64,000 nucleotides of DNA. It comes from an uncultured Eubacterium sp. (lineage in GTDB: Bacteria > Bacillota > Clostridia > Lachnospirales > Lachnospiraceae). Shown in pieces: positions 40,233 through 50,098 of this stretch (its first letter is position 1; the number at the start of each line of letters is the position of its first letter). The stretch lies in the NCBI GenBank assembly GCA_910583555.1, contig CAJTXO010000010.1:1-64000 (forward strand). The letters are read 5' to 3'. Both the position numbers and the translations under genes were made by a program. The notes below the pieces were generated by a model. The model saw only the letters and a list, made by a program, of their open reading frames with translations. It was not told the origin of the DNA and searched no databases.

Positions 40233-41870
40233 ATGGAATTGGCATTGCAGATCATGGCAGGGGTTGGTTTGTTTTTATATGGCATGCAGCTGATGAGCGA
40301 CGGCCTGCAGAAGGTGGCCGGCGGAAAGATGCGTACGATTCTTGAAAAATTAACGACGAATCCATTTATGGGACTTCTGCTCGGTATTGTATTTACCGGT
40401 ATCATCCAGTCGTCTAATGCTACGACGGTGCTCGTTGTCAGTTTTGTAAACAGCGGCCTGATGAACCTGTCCCAGTCGGTCGGCGTCATCATGGGGGCCA
40501 ACATCGGTACGACCGTTACCGGACAGCTCGTATCGTTTAAGCTGGACGCGGTGGCGCCGCTGTTCATCATCGTCGGCGTTGTTATGGTCATGTTCATAAA
40601 AAAACCGATGATCCGCCGCATCGGAGAGGTGCTGCTCGGATTCGGCGTGCTGTTTTTCGGCATGTCCACGCTGTCATCCTCGGTTGACAAGCTCAATGAG
40701 GTAGAAGCGATCAAGCATCTGTTCAGCAGCCTGACCAATCCGTTCATCGCCGTACTGATCGGATTTCTCGCGACGTCGATCCTGCAGAGCGCGTCCGCGT
40801 CGGTCGGCATACTGATCGTGCTGGCCTCATCGGGACTTATGGATCTGAACATCTGTTATTATGTCATCATGGGATGCAACATTGGCGCCTGCGGATCGGC
40901 GGTACTGGCGAGCCTGAGCGGAACGAAGGACGCGAAACGCGCGGCGATGATCCATGTCTCGTTCAATGTGATCGGACTTGTCATCGTAATGACACTTCTT
41001 GCCTTCTGCGGGGAGCCGATCATGTCAGCCATCCATACACTCTCGGCATCGACGGCGAACGCGGGGCTCCGCGCCGGCCGTGACGTGGCGAATATCAATA
41101 CGATCATCAAAGTGTTCCAGGTGATCGTGCTGTTCCCGCTCAGCAGGTTTTTGATCCGGCTGTCGTACCTGATCATACCGGGCGAGGACGAGGAAGTTCA
41201 CGGCATGGAACTGAAATTTATCGGAAAACACGCGATCTTCAATCTGACAACGGCGCTCCCGCAGGCGGTAAGTGAGGCCGAGCGCATGGGAACGATGGCG
41301 GTCCACAACCTGGACCGCGCGATGGAGGCGCTGTTAAACCGGGATGAAGAGGCGCTCGACGACGTTTATCAAAAGGAAAATGTCATCGACTATCTGAATA
41401 CGGAAATATCGAACTATCTCGTCAAGATCAACCAGCTGTCGCTGCCGATCCAGGACCGCAAACAGCTGGGGGCGATGTTCCATGTTGTCAACGACATGGA
41501 GCGGATCGGGGACCACGCCGAAAATATTGCTGATTTTGCGAAAACCGTAATGTCGGCCAATCTGAAATTTTCGAAAAAAGCGCAGAACGAACTGCGCCAG
41601 ATGTTTGAAAAGGTGACGCAGCTCCTTACATATTCCATTAACATGTTTGTGACAGGGGACGATACACATGCTGAGGACATACAGAAGCTGGAAAATGAGA
41701 TCGACAAAATGGAAAAGAAGCTTCAGAAAAAACATATCAACCGTTTGGCAAACCATAAGTGTGAACCGCACGCCGCTATGATCTTTTCCGATCTGCTCAG
41801 CAATCTGGAGAGAGTGGCGGATCACGGGACAAATATCGCGTTTGCCGAACAGGAAGACGAGGAGGAGTGA
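40233..41870 (+). CDS. Na/Pi cotransporter family protein (NptA/PhoU fusion)
   Basis: The protein has 545 residues. Residues 1 to about 310 carry the two inverted Na/Pi-cotransport repeats, each with a QSSNATT or QSASAS motif (GIIQSSNATTVLVVSF, ATSILQSASASVGIL) that binds phosphate and sodium. Residues about 340-545 are a PhoU-like helical domain (MFHVVNDMERIGDHAENIAD, LSNLERVADHGTNIAF). It probably exports or imports phosphate with Na+. The ATG at 40233 is spaced from GGAG; the ATG at 40221 is possible. It overlaps the phosphoesterase gene region by sharing its end. Confidence 0.88.
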   Translation: MELALQIMAGVGLFLYGMQLMSDGLQKVAGGKMRTILEKLTTNPFMGLLLGIVFTGIIQSSNATTVLVVSFVNSGLMNLSQSVGVIMGANIGTTVTGQLVSFKLDAVAPLFIIVGVVMVMFIKKPMIRRIGEVLLGFGVLFFGMSTLSSSVDKLNEVEAIKHLFSSLTNPFIAVLIGFLATSILQSASASVGILIVLASSGLMDLNICYYVIMGCNIGACGSAVLASLSGTKDAKRAAMIHVSFNVIGLVIVMTLLAFCGEPIMSAIHTLSASTANAGLRAGRDVANINTIIKVFQVIVLFPLSRFLIRLSYLIIPGEDEEVHGMELKFIGKHAIFNLTTALPQAVSEAERMGTMAVHNLDRAMEALLNRDEEALDDVYQKENVIDYLNTEISNYLVKINQLSLPIQDRKQLGAMFHVVNDMERIGDHAENIADFAKTVMSANLKFSKKAQNELRQMFEKVTQLLTYSINMFVTGDDTHAEDIQKLENEIDKMEKKLQKKHINRLANHKCEPHAAMIFSDLLSNLERVADHGTNIAFAEQEDEEE

Positions 41871-41878
41871 TTTCCGCT

Positions 41879-42802
41879 ATGCCTTTTTTACTCGTGTGCG
41901 CGGCCTGTCTGGCTGTACTGTTCGCATATGGTTATTGTTCCAATTTATTTTTCCGGGCGGAACATTATAAAGTTCTGGTTCCCGGAATGGAAGCGGGACG
42001 CCCGGGTCGGCCGGCATCGCCTGCCCAGTCGGAGCCGCCTGCCCAGCCGGCGTCGCCTGCCCAGCCGGCGTCGCCTGTCCAGCTGGCGTCGCCTGTTCGG
42101 ATCGTCATGCTTGCTGACCTCCACGGCACGGTATTTGGCAGGGACAATGAGCGCCTGCTCCGAAAGATCGTGAGCCTGCATCCGGATATGATCTGTATCG
42201 CAGGCGATATGACGGTGAAGAATGGCGGCGGATCGACGTCATGTATTGCCCTGTGCAGGGAACTCACCCGTATCTGCCCCGTATATTACGCGATGGGGAA
42301 TCACGAGATCCGGATGGAACATTACCATGAATTTTGTGCGGAAATGAGAAAAACGGGAGTATTCGTACTTGACAATGAACATGTCCATTTTTTTGCCGGG
42401 GGAAAAAAGTGCGTTGTCCACGGGTGGAACGCGGATGAAGCTTATTATCACAAATGCTGGCAGAAAAGGGTGCTGACGGCGGAGGAGCTGTCGGCTCAGC
42501 TCGGCTCGCCGGAACCGGGAGCCTACCACATCCTCCTGGCGCACAATCCAGAATATTTTCCGACTTACTGCGCGTGGGGAGCGGATCTGGTGCTGTCGGG
42601 ACATGTCCACGGCGGGATTGCGAGGCTTCCGTTTTTCGGCGGCGTGATATCGCCGTCTCTGCGCCTGTTTCCCAAATACGACGCCGGTGAGTTCCGGGAG
42701 GGAAGCAAAACGATGATCCTTTCCCGCGGCCTGGGAACACACCATATCCGGCTGCGTTTTTTTAATGTGCCGGAAATATCAGTCATTGATCTAAATGGAT
42801 AA
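41879..42802 (+). CDS. membrane-anchored metallophosphoesterase with a PASPAQ insert
   Basis: The protein has 307 residues. An N-terminal membrane segment (LLVCAACLAVLFAYGY) is followed by calcineurin-type motifs LADLHGTVFG, CIAGDMT, YAMGNHEIRM, LLAHNPEYF and LSGHVHGG, which supply the two-metal site. Relatives include YkuE-type lipid A/UDP-diacylglucosamine phosphoesterases. Between anchor and first motif lies a run of PASPAQ-like hexads encoded by an 18-bp repeat. It follows directly on the Na/Pi gene, suggesting coupled expression. Confidence 0.82.
   Translation: MPFLLVCAACLAVLFAYGYCSNLFFRAEHYKVLVPGMEAGRPGRPASPAQSEPPAQPASPAQPASPVQLASPVRIVMLADLHGTVFGRDNERLLRKIVSLHPDMICIAGDMTVKNGGGSTSCIALCRELTRICPVYYAMGNHEIRMEHYHEFCAEMRKTGVFVLDNEHVHFFAGGKKCVVHGWNADEAYYHKCWQKRVLTAEELSAQLGSPEPGAYHILLAHNPEYFPTYCAWGADLVLSGHVHGGIARLPFFGGVISPSLRLFPKYDAGEFREGSKTMILSRGLGTHHIRLRFFNVPEISVIDLNG
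42011..42099 (+). repeat. 18-bp tandem repeat encoding PASPAQ hexads
   Basis: About five imperfect copies of a GC-rich 18-bp unit encode P-A-S-P-A/V-Q hexads in the linker between membrane anchor and catalytic domain. The copies keep the frame. Confidence 0.8.
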
Positions 42803-42842
42803 GGATCAGCAAAAAAGTGGTCCGTAACAAAGTGAAAAGTTC

Positions 42843-42871
42843 TTGTTATGGAGCTTGGATTGTGATAGAAT
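42843..42871 (+). promoter_or_regulatory. promoter of the first chemoreceptor gene
   Basis: TTGTTA and TAGAAT are separated by 17 bases, 84 bases before the gene start. Confidence 0.6.
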
Positions 42872-42954
42872 AATAATTGAAACGATAATAGCAGATGGAA
42901 CATCAGCTGCCGCGAGATGAAAGCAGGAGGAACCTGCTTTAGATAGGAGGAAGT

Positions 42955-44994
42955 ATGTTAAAAAACTGGAAGATGGGAGTTGTGATTGCGTCGATCGTCG
43001 CTGTTGTTTCAGCGCTGTCGATGGGGGTGGTGTTTTATCTTTCCAACAGAAATCTCACATCGGTGCTTATCAATGATGTGGAAAATAACATGCAGACATC
43101 TTTGGATGCAAAAACGAAGTTGATCAATGAGTACATATTGAATGCGGAAAATCAGCTCATCTCTTTTTCTAAGCAGCCGGATATTTTAGCTTGTTTGAAA
43201 AATAAAGACGATAAGGCGAAAAGGGAAGAGTTACAGGCTTATAATTCGGAGTACTATTCGGCGCTGAGCGGCTGGGAGGGATTATATTTGTGCGACTGGG
43301 CGACCGAGACCCTGACCCATTCCAATACGTCTGCGGTCGGGTTAGTGCTGCGCGAGGGCGATTCGCTCAAACAGCTGCATGACAGTCTGACGGCGGCAAA
43401 GGGCAGCGTCTACAATACCGGTATCCTGAAGTCGCCGGTGTCGGGACAGCCCATCATATCGATGTATGTTCCGATCTATGACGGGGATGAGCCTCTTGGC
43501 TTTGTCGGAGGCGCGATCCAGACGGACGGCCTTTCCCAGCAGTTAGATGCCGTTTCCACGCACGGTATTGAGAATACGACGTACTCCCTGATCAATCTGG
43601 GAAAGAAGCAGTATATTTTTGATGATAACGCCGACCTGATCCTGACGGAGATCGAGGATAAAGCCCTGCTCGATGTCATGTCAAAGATCGAGGGCGGGGA
43701 GGAGACCGGGCAGCTTACCTATGAAGGGGAAGACGGCGTGCCGTATTTTTCGGTGTTCAAATCGATCCCGGAGAGGGCGTGGGCGCTCGTGATCCGAAAT
43801 GATAAGGATGAGTTGTATCAGCCGGTATACAAGAGCCGTCTTATACAGGGGATCGTCTGCGGCCTTGCGTTCCTTTTGATCACGGCGATGTCGTGGTTGA
43901 TGATAAACGTGAATTTAAAACCGCTCAAAAAAGTGATCCAGAAGATCCAGAAGATCGAGACGCTCGATTTGAGCGAGGATGACATGATAAAAGGTTACAT
44001 CGGACGGAAAAGTGAGGTCGGTAAGCTGGCTACGGCGGTGGATTCCCTCACGGTAACGTTCCGTAAGATACTGAGTACGCTGAATGAATGTTCGGTGTCC
44101 CTGGTGGGAAGTTCGGAGACGATGCGTACGGCTTCGAAGGATCTGATGGGGAGCGTGGAAGATAATTCGGCGACGACAGAGGAACTTTCGGCCAGCATCC
44201 TGAATACAAATTCTTCGATCGAAGTAGTTACCGGCGAGGTTGAGAGGATCCATGATATCGTAGGGGATATTACGCATCGCGCCCAGGATGGAAGTGAAAA
44301 GAGTGAGACGCTGATCCAGACGGCGAATACGATGAGTAGAACAGCATCCGACACGATGGAGAACAATTCGAAAAAGGTCGAGGAAACGAAGAGGAACATC
44401 GAGGAGGCGATGAAAAACCTCCAGTCCCTCGTGAAGATCAACGAGATGGCGACGCAGATCCTGGACATTACGAGCCAGACGAACCTGCTCTCCCTGAACG
44501 CTTCTATCGAGGCAGCCAGGGCAGGCGAGGCAGGAAAGGGATTTGCCGTTGTCGCCGGGGAGATCGGGAGCCTGGCAGAGAATTCGTCAGAGACGGTGAA
44601 TCAGATTCAGGCGCTGTGCAAGGATGCGAATAAGAGTATCGAAAGTGTTAAGGAGTGTTTTGAGGATATCATCGCATTTATGGAAACGGATGTATCCGGT
44701 AAATTTAAGCAATTTGCGACTATGGCCAGCGAGTACGAAGTTGTGGTCAATGACATCCGGGAAGTCATTCAGAGCATTCATAACAAAACGTCTGTATTTT
44801 CGGAGAGCGCTTCGAATATCCGGGATCAGATCAATAATGTCAAGATGGCGTCGAGCGACAATGAGCAGGGTGTAGACGACATCATCGTAAAGAATGACTT
44901 GACGACACAAACGGCTGATTCGATCATAAAAATCGCGGATCAGAACCAGTTAAATGTAGAAGCGATCAAAGATATCGTAGACATGTTTAAGTAA
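42955..44994 (+). CDS. methyl-accepting chemotaxis protein (dCache type)
   Basis: This 679-residue receptor has a first membrane helix at about residues 7-28, an extracellular dCache-like sensor (YVPIYDGDEPLGFVGGAIQ is the conserved double-Cache turn), a second membrane helix near residue 300 (GIVCGLAFLLITAMSWLM), a HAMP domain, and a signalling hairpin with the tip EITSQTNLLSLNASIEAARAG-type sequence (here DITSQTNLLSLNASIEAA). It relays ligand binding to CheA. It is divergent from the next two receptors, which are closely related to each other. Confidence 0.92.
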   Translation: MLKNWKMGVVIASIVAVVSALSMGVVFYLSNRNLTSVLINDVENNMQTSLDAKTKLINEYILNAENQLISFSKQPDILACLKNKDDKAKREELQAYNSEYYSALSGWEGLYLCDWATETLTHSNTSAVGLVLREGDSLKQLHDSLTAAKGSVYNTGILKSPVSGQPIISMYVPIYDGDEPLGFVGGAIQTDGLSQQLDAVSTHGIENTTYSLINLGKKQYIFDDNADLILTEIEDKALLDVMSKIEGGEETGQLTYEGEDGVPYFSVFKSIPERAWALVIRNDKDELYQPVYKSRLIQGIVCGLAFLLITAMSWLMINVNLKPLKKVIQKIQKIETLDLSEDDMIKGYIGRKSEVGKLATAVDSLTVTFRKILSTLNECSVSLVGSSETMRTASKDLMGSVEDNSATTEELSASILNTNSSIEVVTGEVERIHDIVGDITHRAQDGSEKSETLIQTANTMSRTASDTMENNSKKVEETKRNIEEAMKNLQSLVKINEMATQILDITSQTNLLSLNASIEAARAGEAGKGFAVVAGEIGSLAENSSETVNQIQALCKDANKSIESVKECFEDIIAFMETDVSGKFKQFATMASEYEVVVNDIREVIQSIHNKTSVFSESASNIRDQINNVKMASSDNEQGVDDIIVKNDLTTQTADSIIKIADQNQLNVEAIKDIVDMFK

Positions 44995-45041
44995 GAATAT
45001 AGTAATCTCAATACGATCAGAGAAAATAAGGAGGATTGGAA

Positions 45042-47072
45042 ATGAAAAATCTTAAGTTGGCGACAAAAATCAGCATTATCGTAATTTCTATTTTAACGCT
45101 TGGACTTATCGTTGTTTGGAAAAGTACGGATGTAAATGTATCTTCGGTAATGGAAGATCAAATAGTCAAAGAGATGAACGAAGCGATCCAGACACGATCC
45201 CAGATCATTGAGCAGTTTATTGCCTCAACGGAATCTTATCTGGTTGGCTATGCGCAGTCAAACGCGCTGAAACAAGCCCTCCTGAAACCAAACGATGCGA
45301 ATGTGATCGCGGAAGCACAGAGTTATACAAAGAGCTACGGCCAGGAAAATAAGAATCTGGAAAATATATATCTGGGCGATTACAATACAAAAGTAATAGC
45401 TTCCTTCGTGGAGGGTCCGATCGGAAAAACCCTCCGCGAGGGAGACAGCCTGAAGGCGTTGAGGGACTCTGTATTTAAGGCAAAAGAGGTGTGGAATACG
45501 GGAATACTCGCCTCTCCGTCAACGGGCAAACAGGTCGTTTCCATGTATTATCCGATTTATGACGGCGATGAGCCGCTCGGGTTTGTGGGGAGCGCCATCT
45601 ATTCGGGAGACCTGAAAGCTTCGCTGGATAAGCTGGCAGAAGAGTCCGGGAACAAAAAAGATTATTTGCTGCTCGATGCCGCGAAAAATACATATATATT
45701 CTGTGGTGACGAAGAACAGATTGGTGCTCCGATCGAAGACGCCAGCATTTCCGAGGCTATGGAGTTGGCAAAGAGTGGAAAGACCGGTGACGTGTACGAG
45801 TATAAAGAAAATGGGAACGAAATGCTGGCTGTTTATGAATACATGCCGGATAGGGAATGGGTCCTTATGGTACTGACAAATAAGGATGAGTCGTTTGCTC
45901 CTGTGAACCAGCTTTCGTTCGTACTTCTGATCATGTGTGTGATCCTGCTCGTGCTCATTTCCCTCTGTGTATGGTTTGCCGGGGTTATGATCGCCAGGGA
46001 TATCGTAGGTGTGGCGCGGATCATCCAGGAGATCGGCACGCTGGATCTGACCCTTCGCAGTAAACTGAAAAAGTTCGGTTCCCGCAAAGATGAGGTGGGA
46101 ATGATCGCGAAAGCCACGCAGAACCTGGCGGAAACGGTCAGCGACGCAGTTGTGCTCATCAAGGAAAAGAGCGCGGAACTTCTCAATACGTCCGGGACAC
46201 TGCACTCGGGTGCGGAGGTGACAAAAGGATCGGTAGAAAATGTAGAAAAGGCCATTCAGGATATTGCGGAGAGTACGGTCAGGCAGGCAGAGGATACGCA
46301 GCAGGCGGTGGACAGCGTCCTGCATATCGGGCAAACGATCGAGAAGACGATGGATGAAACGGAGACGTTGAGCAAATATACGGGCAATATCCAGAAAACG
46401 AGCGAGGAAATGCGCAGTACGGTAAGAGAATTGTCCGTGGTAAATAGCAATACAGAGAAGGCGATCGATGAGATCAGTGCCCAGACATTGTCTACGAACC
46501 AGTCCGCGATGAAGATCAAGGATGCCGCGCAGCTGATCACTTCTATTGCGGAAGAAACGAATATGCTGTCCCTCAACGCTTCGATCGAGGCGGCGCGTGC
46601 CGGAGAGCAGGGAAGAGGATTCGCGGTAGTGGCGAGCCAGATACAGAAACTTGCCGAGCAGTCGAATGATTCCGCGAAGATGATCGACGATATTATCGTT
46701 GCGCTGATCAAGGATTCGAATGAGGCGGTGGAAACGATGCTTCGGATGAAAGATATCATGCTGGAGCAGAGTTCCCAGCTCACGCATACAGAAGATCAGT
46801 TTTCTGAGATCTATGAGAATATCGAAGTGACAAAGCAGAGTGTTACCGCGATCTATGATACGGTGAAGAACATGGATGAGGAGCGGCTCATGGTCGTCGA
46901 ACTTGTCCGCAAACTGTCGGAGATCGCAGCGGATAACGCAGCCGGTACAGAACAGATCCTGGCGTCGTCGGAGATGCTCGACGGCATGGTGAAAGACGTG
47001 TCAGAAGCATCCGGTCAGCTGGTTTCTGTTTCGGATGAAATAGAGAAAAGCGTAGGTGGGTTTACGGTTTAA
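45042..47072 (+). CDS. methyl-accepting chemotaxis protein, tandem paralogue 1
   Basis: This 676-residue receptor begins MKNLKLATKISIIVISILTL. A dCache-like sensor contains YYPIYDGDEPLGFVGSAIYS and AAKNTYIFCGDEEQIG, followed by a second membrane helix (LLIMCVILLVLISLCVWFAG), a HAMP region and a signalling hairpin with EETNMLSLNASIEAARAGEQ. The ATG at 45042 is chosen because AAGGAGG lies 7 bases upstream. Sequence is very similar to the following gene across both sensor and signalling domains. Confidence 0.92.
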   Translation: MKNLKLATKISIIVISILTLGLIVVWKSTDVNVSSVMEDQIVKEMNEAIQTRSQIIEQFIASTESYLVGYAQSNALKQALLKPNDANVIAEAQSYTKSYGQENKNLENIYLGDYNTKVIASFVEGPIGKTLREGDSLKALRDSVFKAKEVWNTGILASPSTGKQVVSMYYPIYDGDEPLGFVGSAIYSGDLKASLDKLAEESGNKKDYLLLDAAKNTYIFCGDEEQIGAPIEDASISEAMELAKSGKTGDVYEYKENGNEMLAVYEYMPDREWVLMVLTNKDESFAPVNQLSFVLLIMCVILLVLISLCVWFAGVMIARDIVGVARIIQEIGTLDLTLRSKLKKFGSRKDEVGMIAKATQNLAETVSDAVVLIKEKSAELLNTSGTLHSGAEVTKGSVENVEKAIQDIAESTVRQAEDTQQAVDSVLHIGQTIEKTMDETETLSKYTGNIQKTSEEMRSTVRELSVVNSNTEKAIDEISAQTLSTNQSAMKIKDAAQLITSIAEETNMLSLNASIEAARAGEQGRGFAVVASQIQKLAEQSNDSAKMIDDIIVALIKDSNEAVETMLRMKDIMLEQSSQLTHTEDQFSEIYENIEVTKQSVTAIYDTVKNMDEERLMVVELVRKLSEIAADNAAGTEQILASSEMLDGMVKDVSEASGQLVSVSDEIEKSVGGFTV

Positions 47073-47090
47073 AAAATCTTTGAAAGTGTC

Positions 47091-47119
47091 TTGCAATAGA
47101 TATTTTTATGGGTTATAAT
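47091..47119 (+). promoter_or_regulatory. promoter of the third chemoreceptor gene
   Basis: TTGCAA and a perfect TATAAT are separated by 17 bases, so the second tandem receptor has its own promoter. Confidence 0.75.
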
Positions 47120-47178
47120 TACTATTAGATAAAATTATGGGCGTACGGAGGACTACAAAAATAAAGGAGGAAGAAAGC

Positions 47179-49221
47179 ATGAAGAATCTCAAATTGGCAA
47201 CTAAGATAGGCATCATAGTAATTACTATTTTGACGATCGGACTTATTATTGTCTGGAAAAGTACGGATGTGAACGTATCATCGGTAATGAAAGATCAGAT
47301 TATAGACGAGATGAATGATGCGATTAAAACACGGTCGAAACTCATTGAGCAGTATATCAGTTCCACGGAGTCCTATTTGGTCGGCTATGCACAGGCGCCG
47401 GTGTTAAAAGAGGCTCTGTTACATCCGGAGGATGCGGGAGCGGCTGCAAATGCACAGAACTTTACGAAAAATTACGGGAAGGAGAACCCGAATCTGGAAA
47501 ATGTATATTTAGGTGATTATAATACGAAGATACTCGCTTCCTTTGTGGAGGGTCCGATCGGGAAAACGCTGCGGGAAGGCGACGCGCTTAGAGTTTTGAG
47601 GGATACGCTGTTTGCGAAAAAGGAGACGAACATGTGGAACACGGGTGTTATGGCCTCCCTCTCTACTGGTAAGCAGGTTGTTTCGATGTACTATCCGATC
47701 TACAATGACGGAGAGCCTCTCGGCTATGTGGGAAGCGCTGTATATTCGGAAGATTTGAAAAACACGCTCGACGCGTTAGCGGAAGAGACGGGAAATAAGA
47801 CCGATTATCTCCTGTTAGACGCGGCGAAAAATACATATATATTCTGTGGTGATGAAGAGAAGGTCGGCGGACCGATCGAGGAAAAGAATATATCAGAAGT
47901 GATCGAGCTTGCGAAAGCAGGTACGGGTTCTGGAGATGCTGTATATGAATACAAGGAAAACGGCAGGGGAAAACTGGCTGTCTATGAATATATGGCGGAC
48001 AGGGACTGGGTACTCATGGTACTGATGGATCAGGATGAGGCGTTTGCGACTGTGAATCACCTTTCCATCGTACTGATGATCATGTGCGCGATCCTTTTGG
48101 TGGTGATCTCCCTCGCGGTATGGATTGCCGGAAGCCTGATCGCGAAAAGCATTGTCAGCGTGGCGCGTATCATAAAGGAGATCGGTACGCTGGATCTGAC
48201 ATTACGCAGCAAGCTGAAGAAGTTTGGGTCCCGCAAGGATGAGGTGGGAATGATCGCGAAAGCGACTCAGTTTTTAGCTGATACGATCAGCGACGCAGTG
48301 GTCATCATAAAAGAGAAGAGCGACGAACTGCGGGAGACTTCCGGAACGCTGCACTCCGGGGCGGATGTGACGAAGGGATCGGTTGAAAATGTAGAAAAGG
48401 CCATCCATGAGATCGCAGAGAGTACGATCCAGCAGGCGGAAGATACGCAGCAGGCTGTACAGAGCGTCTTACATATCGGTGATACGATCGAAAAGACGAT
48501 GAGTGAAACAGAAACACTGAGCGAATATACAGGCAGCATACAGAAGACGAGCGAGGAAATGCGCGGAACGGTGAGAGGGCTGTCCAAAGTAAATAGAAAT
48601 ACAGAAAAGGCGATCAATGAGATCAGTGCCCAGACGATGTCCACGAACCAGTCGGTGATGAAGATCAAAGATGCGGCCCAGCTGATCACTTCGATCGCGG
48701 AGGAGACGAATATGCTGTCGCTGAACGCCTCGATCGAGGCGGCGCGCGCCGGTGAACAGGGCAGAGGTTTTGCGGTAGTAGCGAGCCAGATCCAAAATCT
48801 GGCGGAGCAGTCAAATGATTCCGCGAAGCTGATCGACAGCATTATCGTGACACTGATCGAGGAATCGAATAATTCGATGGAGACAATGCTGAAGATGAAA
48901 GATATCATGCTGGAGCAGAGCAAGCAGCTCTCCCATACGGAAGATCAGTTCTCCGAAATCTATGAGAACATCGAAGTGACAAAACAGGGGGTTACCTCTA
49001 TTTATGATACCGTAAAGAACATGGATGAGGAACGTCTTATGGTGGTGGAACTCGTTCGCAAGCTGTCAGAGATCGCTTCGGACAACGCGGCGGGGACACA
49101 GGAGATCCTGGCCTCGACAGAGATGCTCGACGGCATGGTAAAAGATGTTTCAGACGTGTCCAAACAGTTGGTTTCTGTTTCGGATAATATTGAAAAGAGT
49201 GTCAGCGGTTTTACCGTATGA
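47179..49221 (+). CDS. methyl-accepting chemotaxis protein, tandem paralogue 2
   Basis: This 680-residue receptor has the same architecture as its neighbour: MKNLKLATKIGIIVITILTI anchor, dCache-like sensor with YYPIYNDGEPLGYVGSAVYS, AAKNTYIFCGDEEKVG, HAMP, and a hairpin tip EETNMLSLNASIEAARAGEQ. The membrane-proximal sensor region differs most from paralogue 1, as expected after duplication and ligand divergence. AAAGGAGG sets the ATG at 47179. Confidence 0.92.
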   Translation: MKNLKLATKIGIIVITILTIGLIIVWKSTDVNVSSVMKDQIIDEMNDAIKTRSKLIEQYISSTESYLVGYAQAPVLKEALLHPEDAGAAANAQNFTKNYGKENPNLENVYLGDYNTKILASFVEGPIGKTLREGDALRVLRDTLFAKKETNMWNTGVMASLSTGKQVVSMYYPIYNDGEPLGYVGSAVYSEDLKNTLDALAEETGNKTDYLLLDAAKNTYIFCGDEEKVGGPIEEKNISEVIELAKAGTGSGDAVYEYKENGRGKLAVYEYMADRDWVLMVLMDQDEAFATVNHLSIVLMIMCAILLVVISLAVWIAGSLIAKSIVSVARIIKEIGTLDLTLRSKLKKFGSRKDEVGMIAKATQFLADTISDAVVIIKEKSDELRETSGTLHSGADVTKGSVENVEKAIHEIAESTIQQAEDTQQAVQSVLHIGDTIEKTMSETETLSEYTGSIQKTSEEMRGTVRGLSKVNRNTEKAINEISAQTMSTNQSVMKIKDAAQLITSIAEETNMLSLNASIEAARAGEQGRGFAVVASQIQNLAEQSNDSAKLIDSIIVTLIEESNNSMETMLKMKDIMLEQSKQLSHTEDQFSEIYENIEVTKQGVTSIYDTVKNMDEERLMVVELVRKLSEIASDNAAGTQEILASTEMLDGMVKDVSDVSKQLVSVSDNIEKSVSGFTV

Positions 49222-49260
49222 TGATTTTGTAGACAGAACTTTCAAAGTTCTCCTTGTGCT

Positions 49261-49292
49261 GGGGGCGCGGTTCTAAGCCGCTCCCCTTTTTT
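49261..49292 (+). terminator. terminator after the chemoreceptors
   Basis: GGGG-GCGG and CCGC-CCCC arms pair around TTCTAAG and are followed by TTTTTT. Confidence 0.8.
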
Positions 49293-49345
49293 GGAGCAGA
49301 AGATGTAAAATGCGGCGCAGAGGGCGGGCGCGCGTGGAGGGAAAG

Positions 49346-50098
49346 ATGGGCATACCGGTGAAATTAGAGGTGTTTGAGGGGCCGTTGGATCTTCTTTTGC
49401 ACCTGATCGAGAAAAATAAAGTAGATATTTATGATATTCCGATCGTGCTGATCACGGAACAGTACATCGACTATGTCAGCCAGATGGACGCCAGGGATAT
49501 GGATGTCATGAGTGAATTCCTCGTGATGGCGGCCACGCTCGTGCGCATCAAGTCAAAGATGCTGCTCCCTCCGGAGGAGGAAGAAGAGGACGAGCCGGAA
49601 GATCCGAGACAGGAACTGGTGGAACGTATATTGGAATATAAAATGTACAAGTACGCCTCGTTTGAGTTGAAGGACAGGCAGGTCGATGCCGGAAGGATGT
49701 TATTCAAAGAGGCGACGATTCCCGATGAGATCCGGGATTTTAAAGAAGAAGTGAAGATCGAGGACCTGCTGAGTGAGGTGACGCTGGCGAAACTGCAGGG
49801 CATTTTTAATTCCGTCATGAAAAAGCAAGTGGACAAGATTGATCCGATCCGCAGTAAGTTCGGAGAGATCGAAAAAGAGGAAATCAGCCTGGAGGATCAC
49901 ATCGTCTTTTTGGAGCAGTACGCAAGAGAGCACCGGACGTTCAGTTTTCGGAAACTGTTGGAACACGGCAGGGGAAAAACGTATGTGATCGTTACGTTTC
50001 TCGGTATTTTAGAAATGATGAAGATGGGAAAACTTTCCATTGTACAGGAAAACATCTTTGACGATATCCATATTACATGTTTGGAGGAATCAGCGTGA
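49346..50098 (+). CDS. scpA: segregation and condensation protein A
   Basis: This 250-residue kleisin begins GIPVKLEVFEGPLDLLLHLI, the ScpA signature, followed by DIYDIPIVLITEQYIDYV, FLVMAATLVRIKSKMLLP and a C-terminal winged helix (VVTFLGILEMMKMGKL-type, here VIVTFLGILEMMKMGKLSIV). It bridges SMC heads in the condensin complex with ScpB. The ATG at 49346 follows GGAGGGA. Confidence 0.94.
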   Translation: MGIPVKLEVFEGPLDLLLHLIEKNKVDIYDIPIVLITEQYIDYVSQMDARDMDVMSEFLVMAATLVRIKSKMLLPPEEEEEDEPEDPRQELVERILEYKMYKYASFELKDRQVDAGRMLFKEATIPDEIRDFKEEVKIEDLLSEVTLAKLQGIFNSVMKKQVDKIDPIRSKFGEIEKEEISLEDHIVFLEQYAREHRTFSFRKLLEHGRGKTYVIVTFLGILEMMKMGKLSIVQENIFDDIHITCLEESA

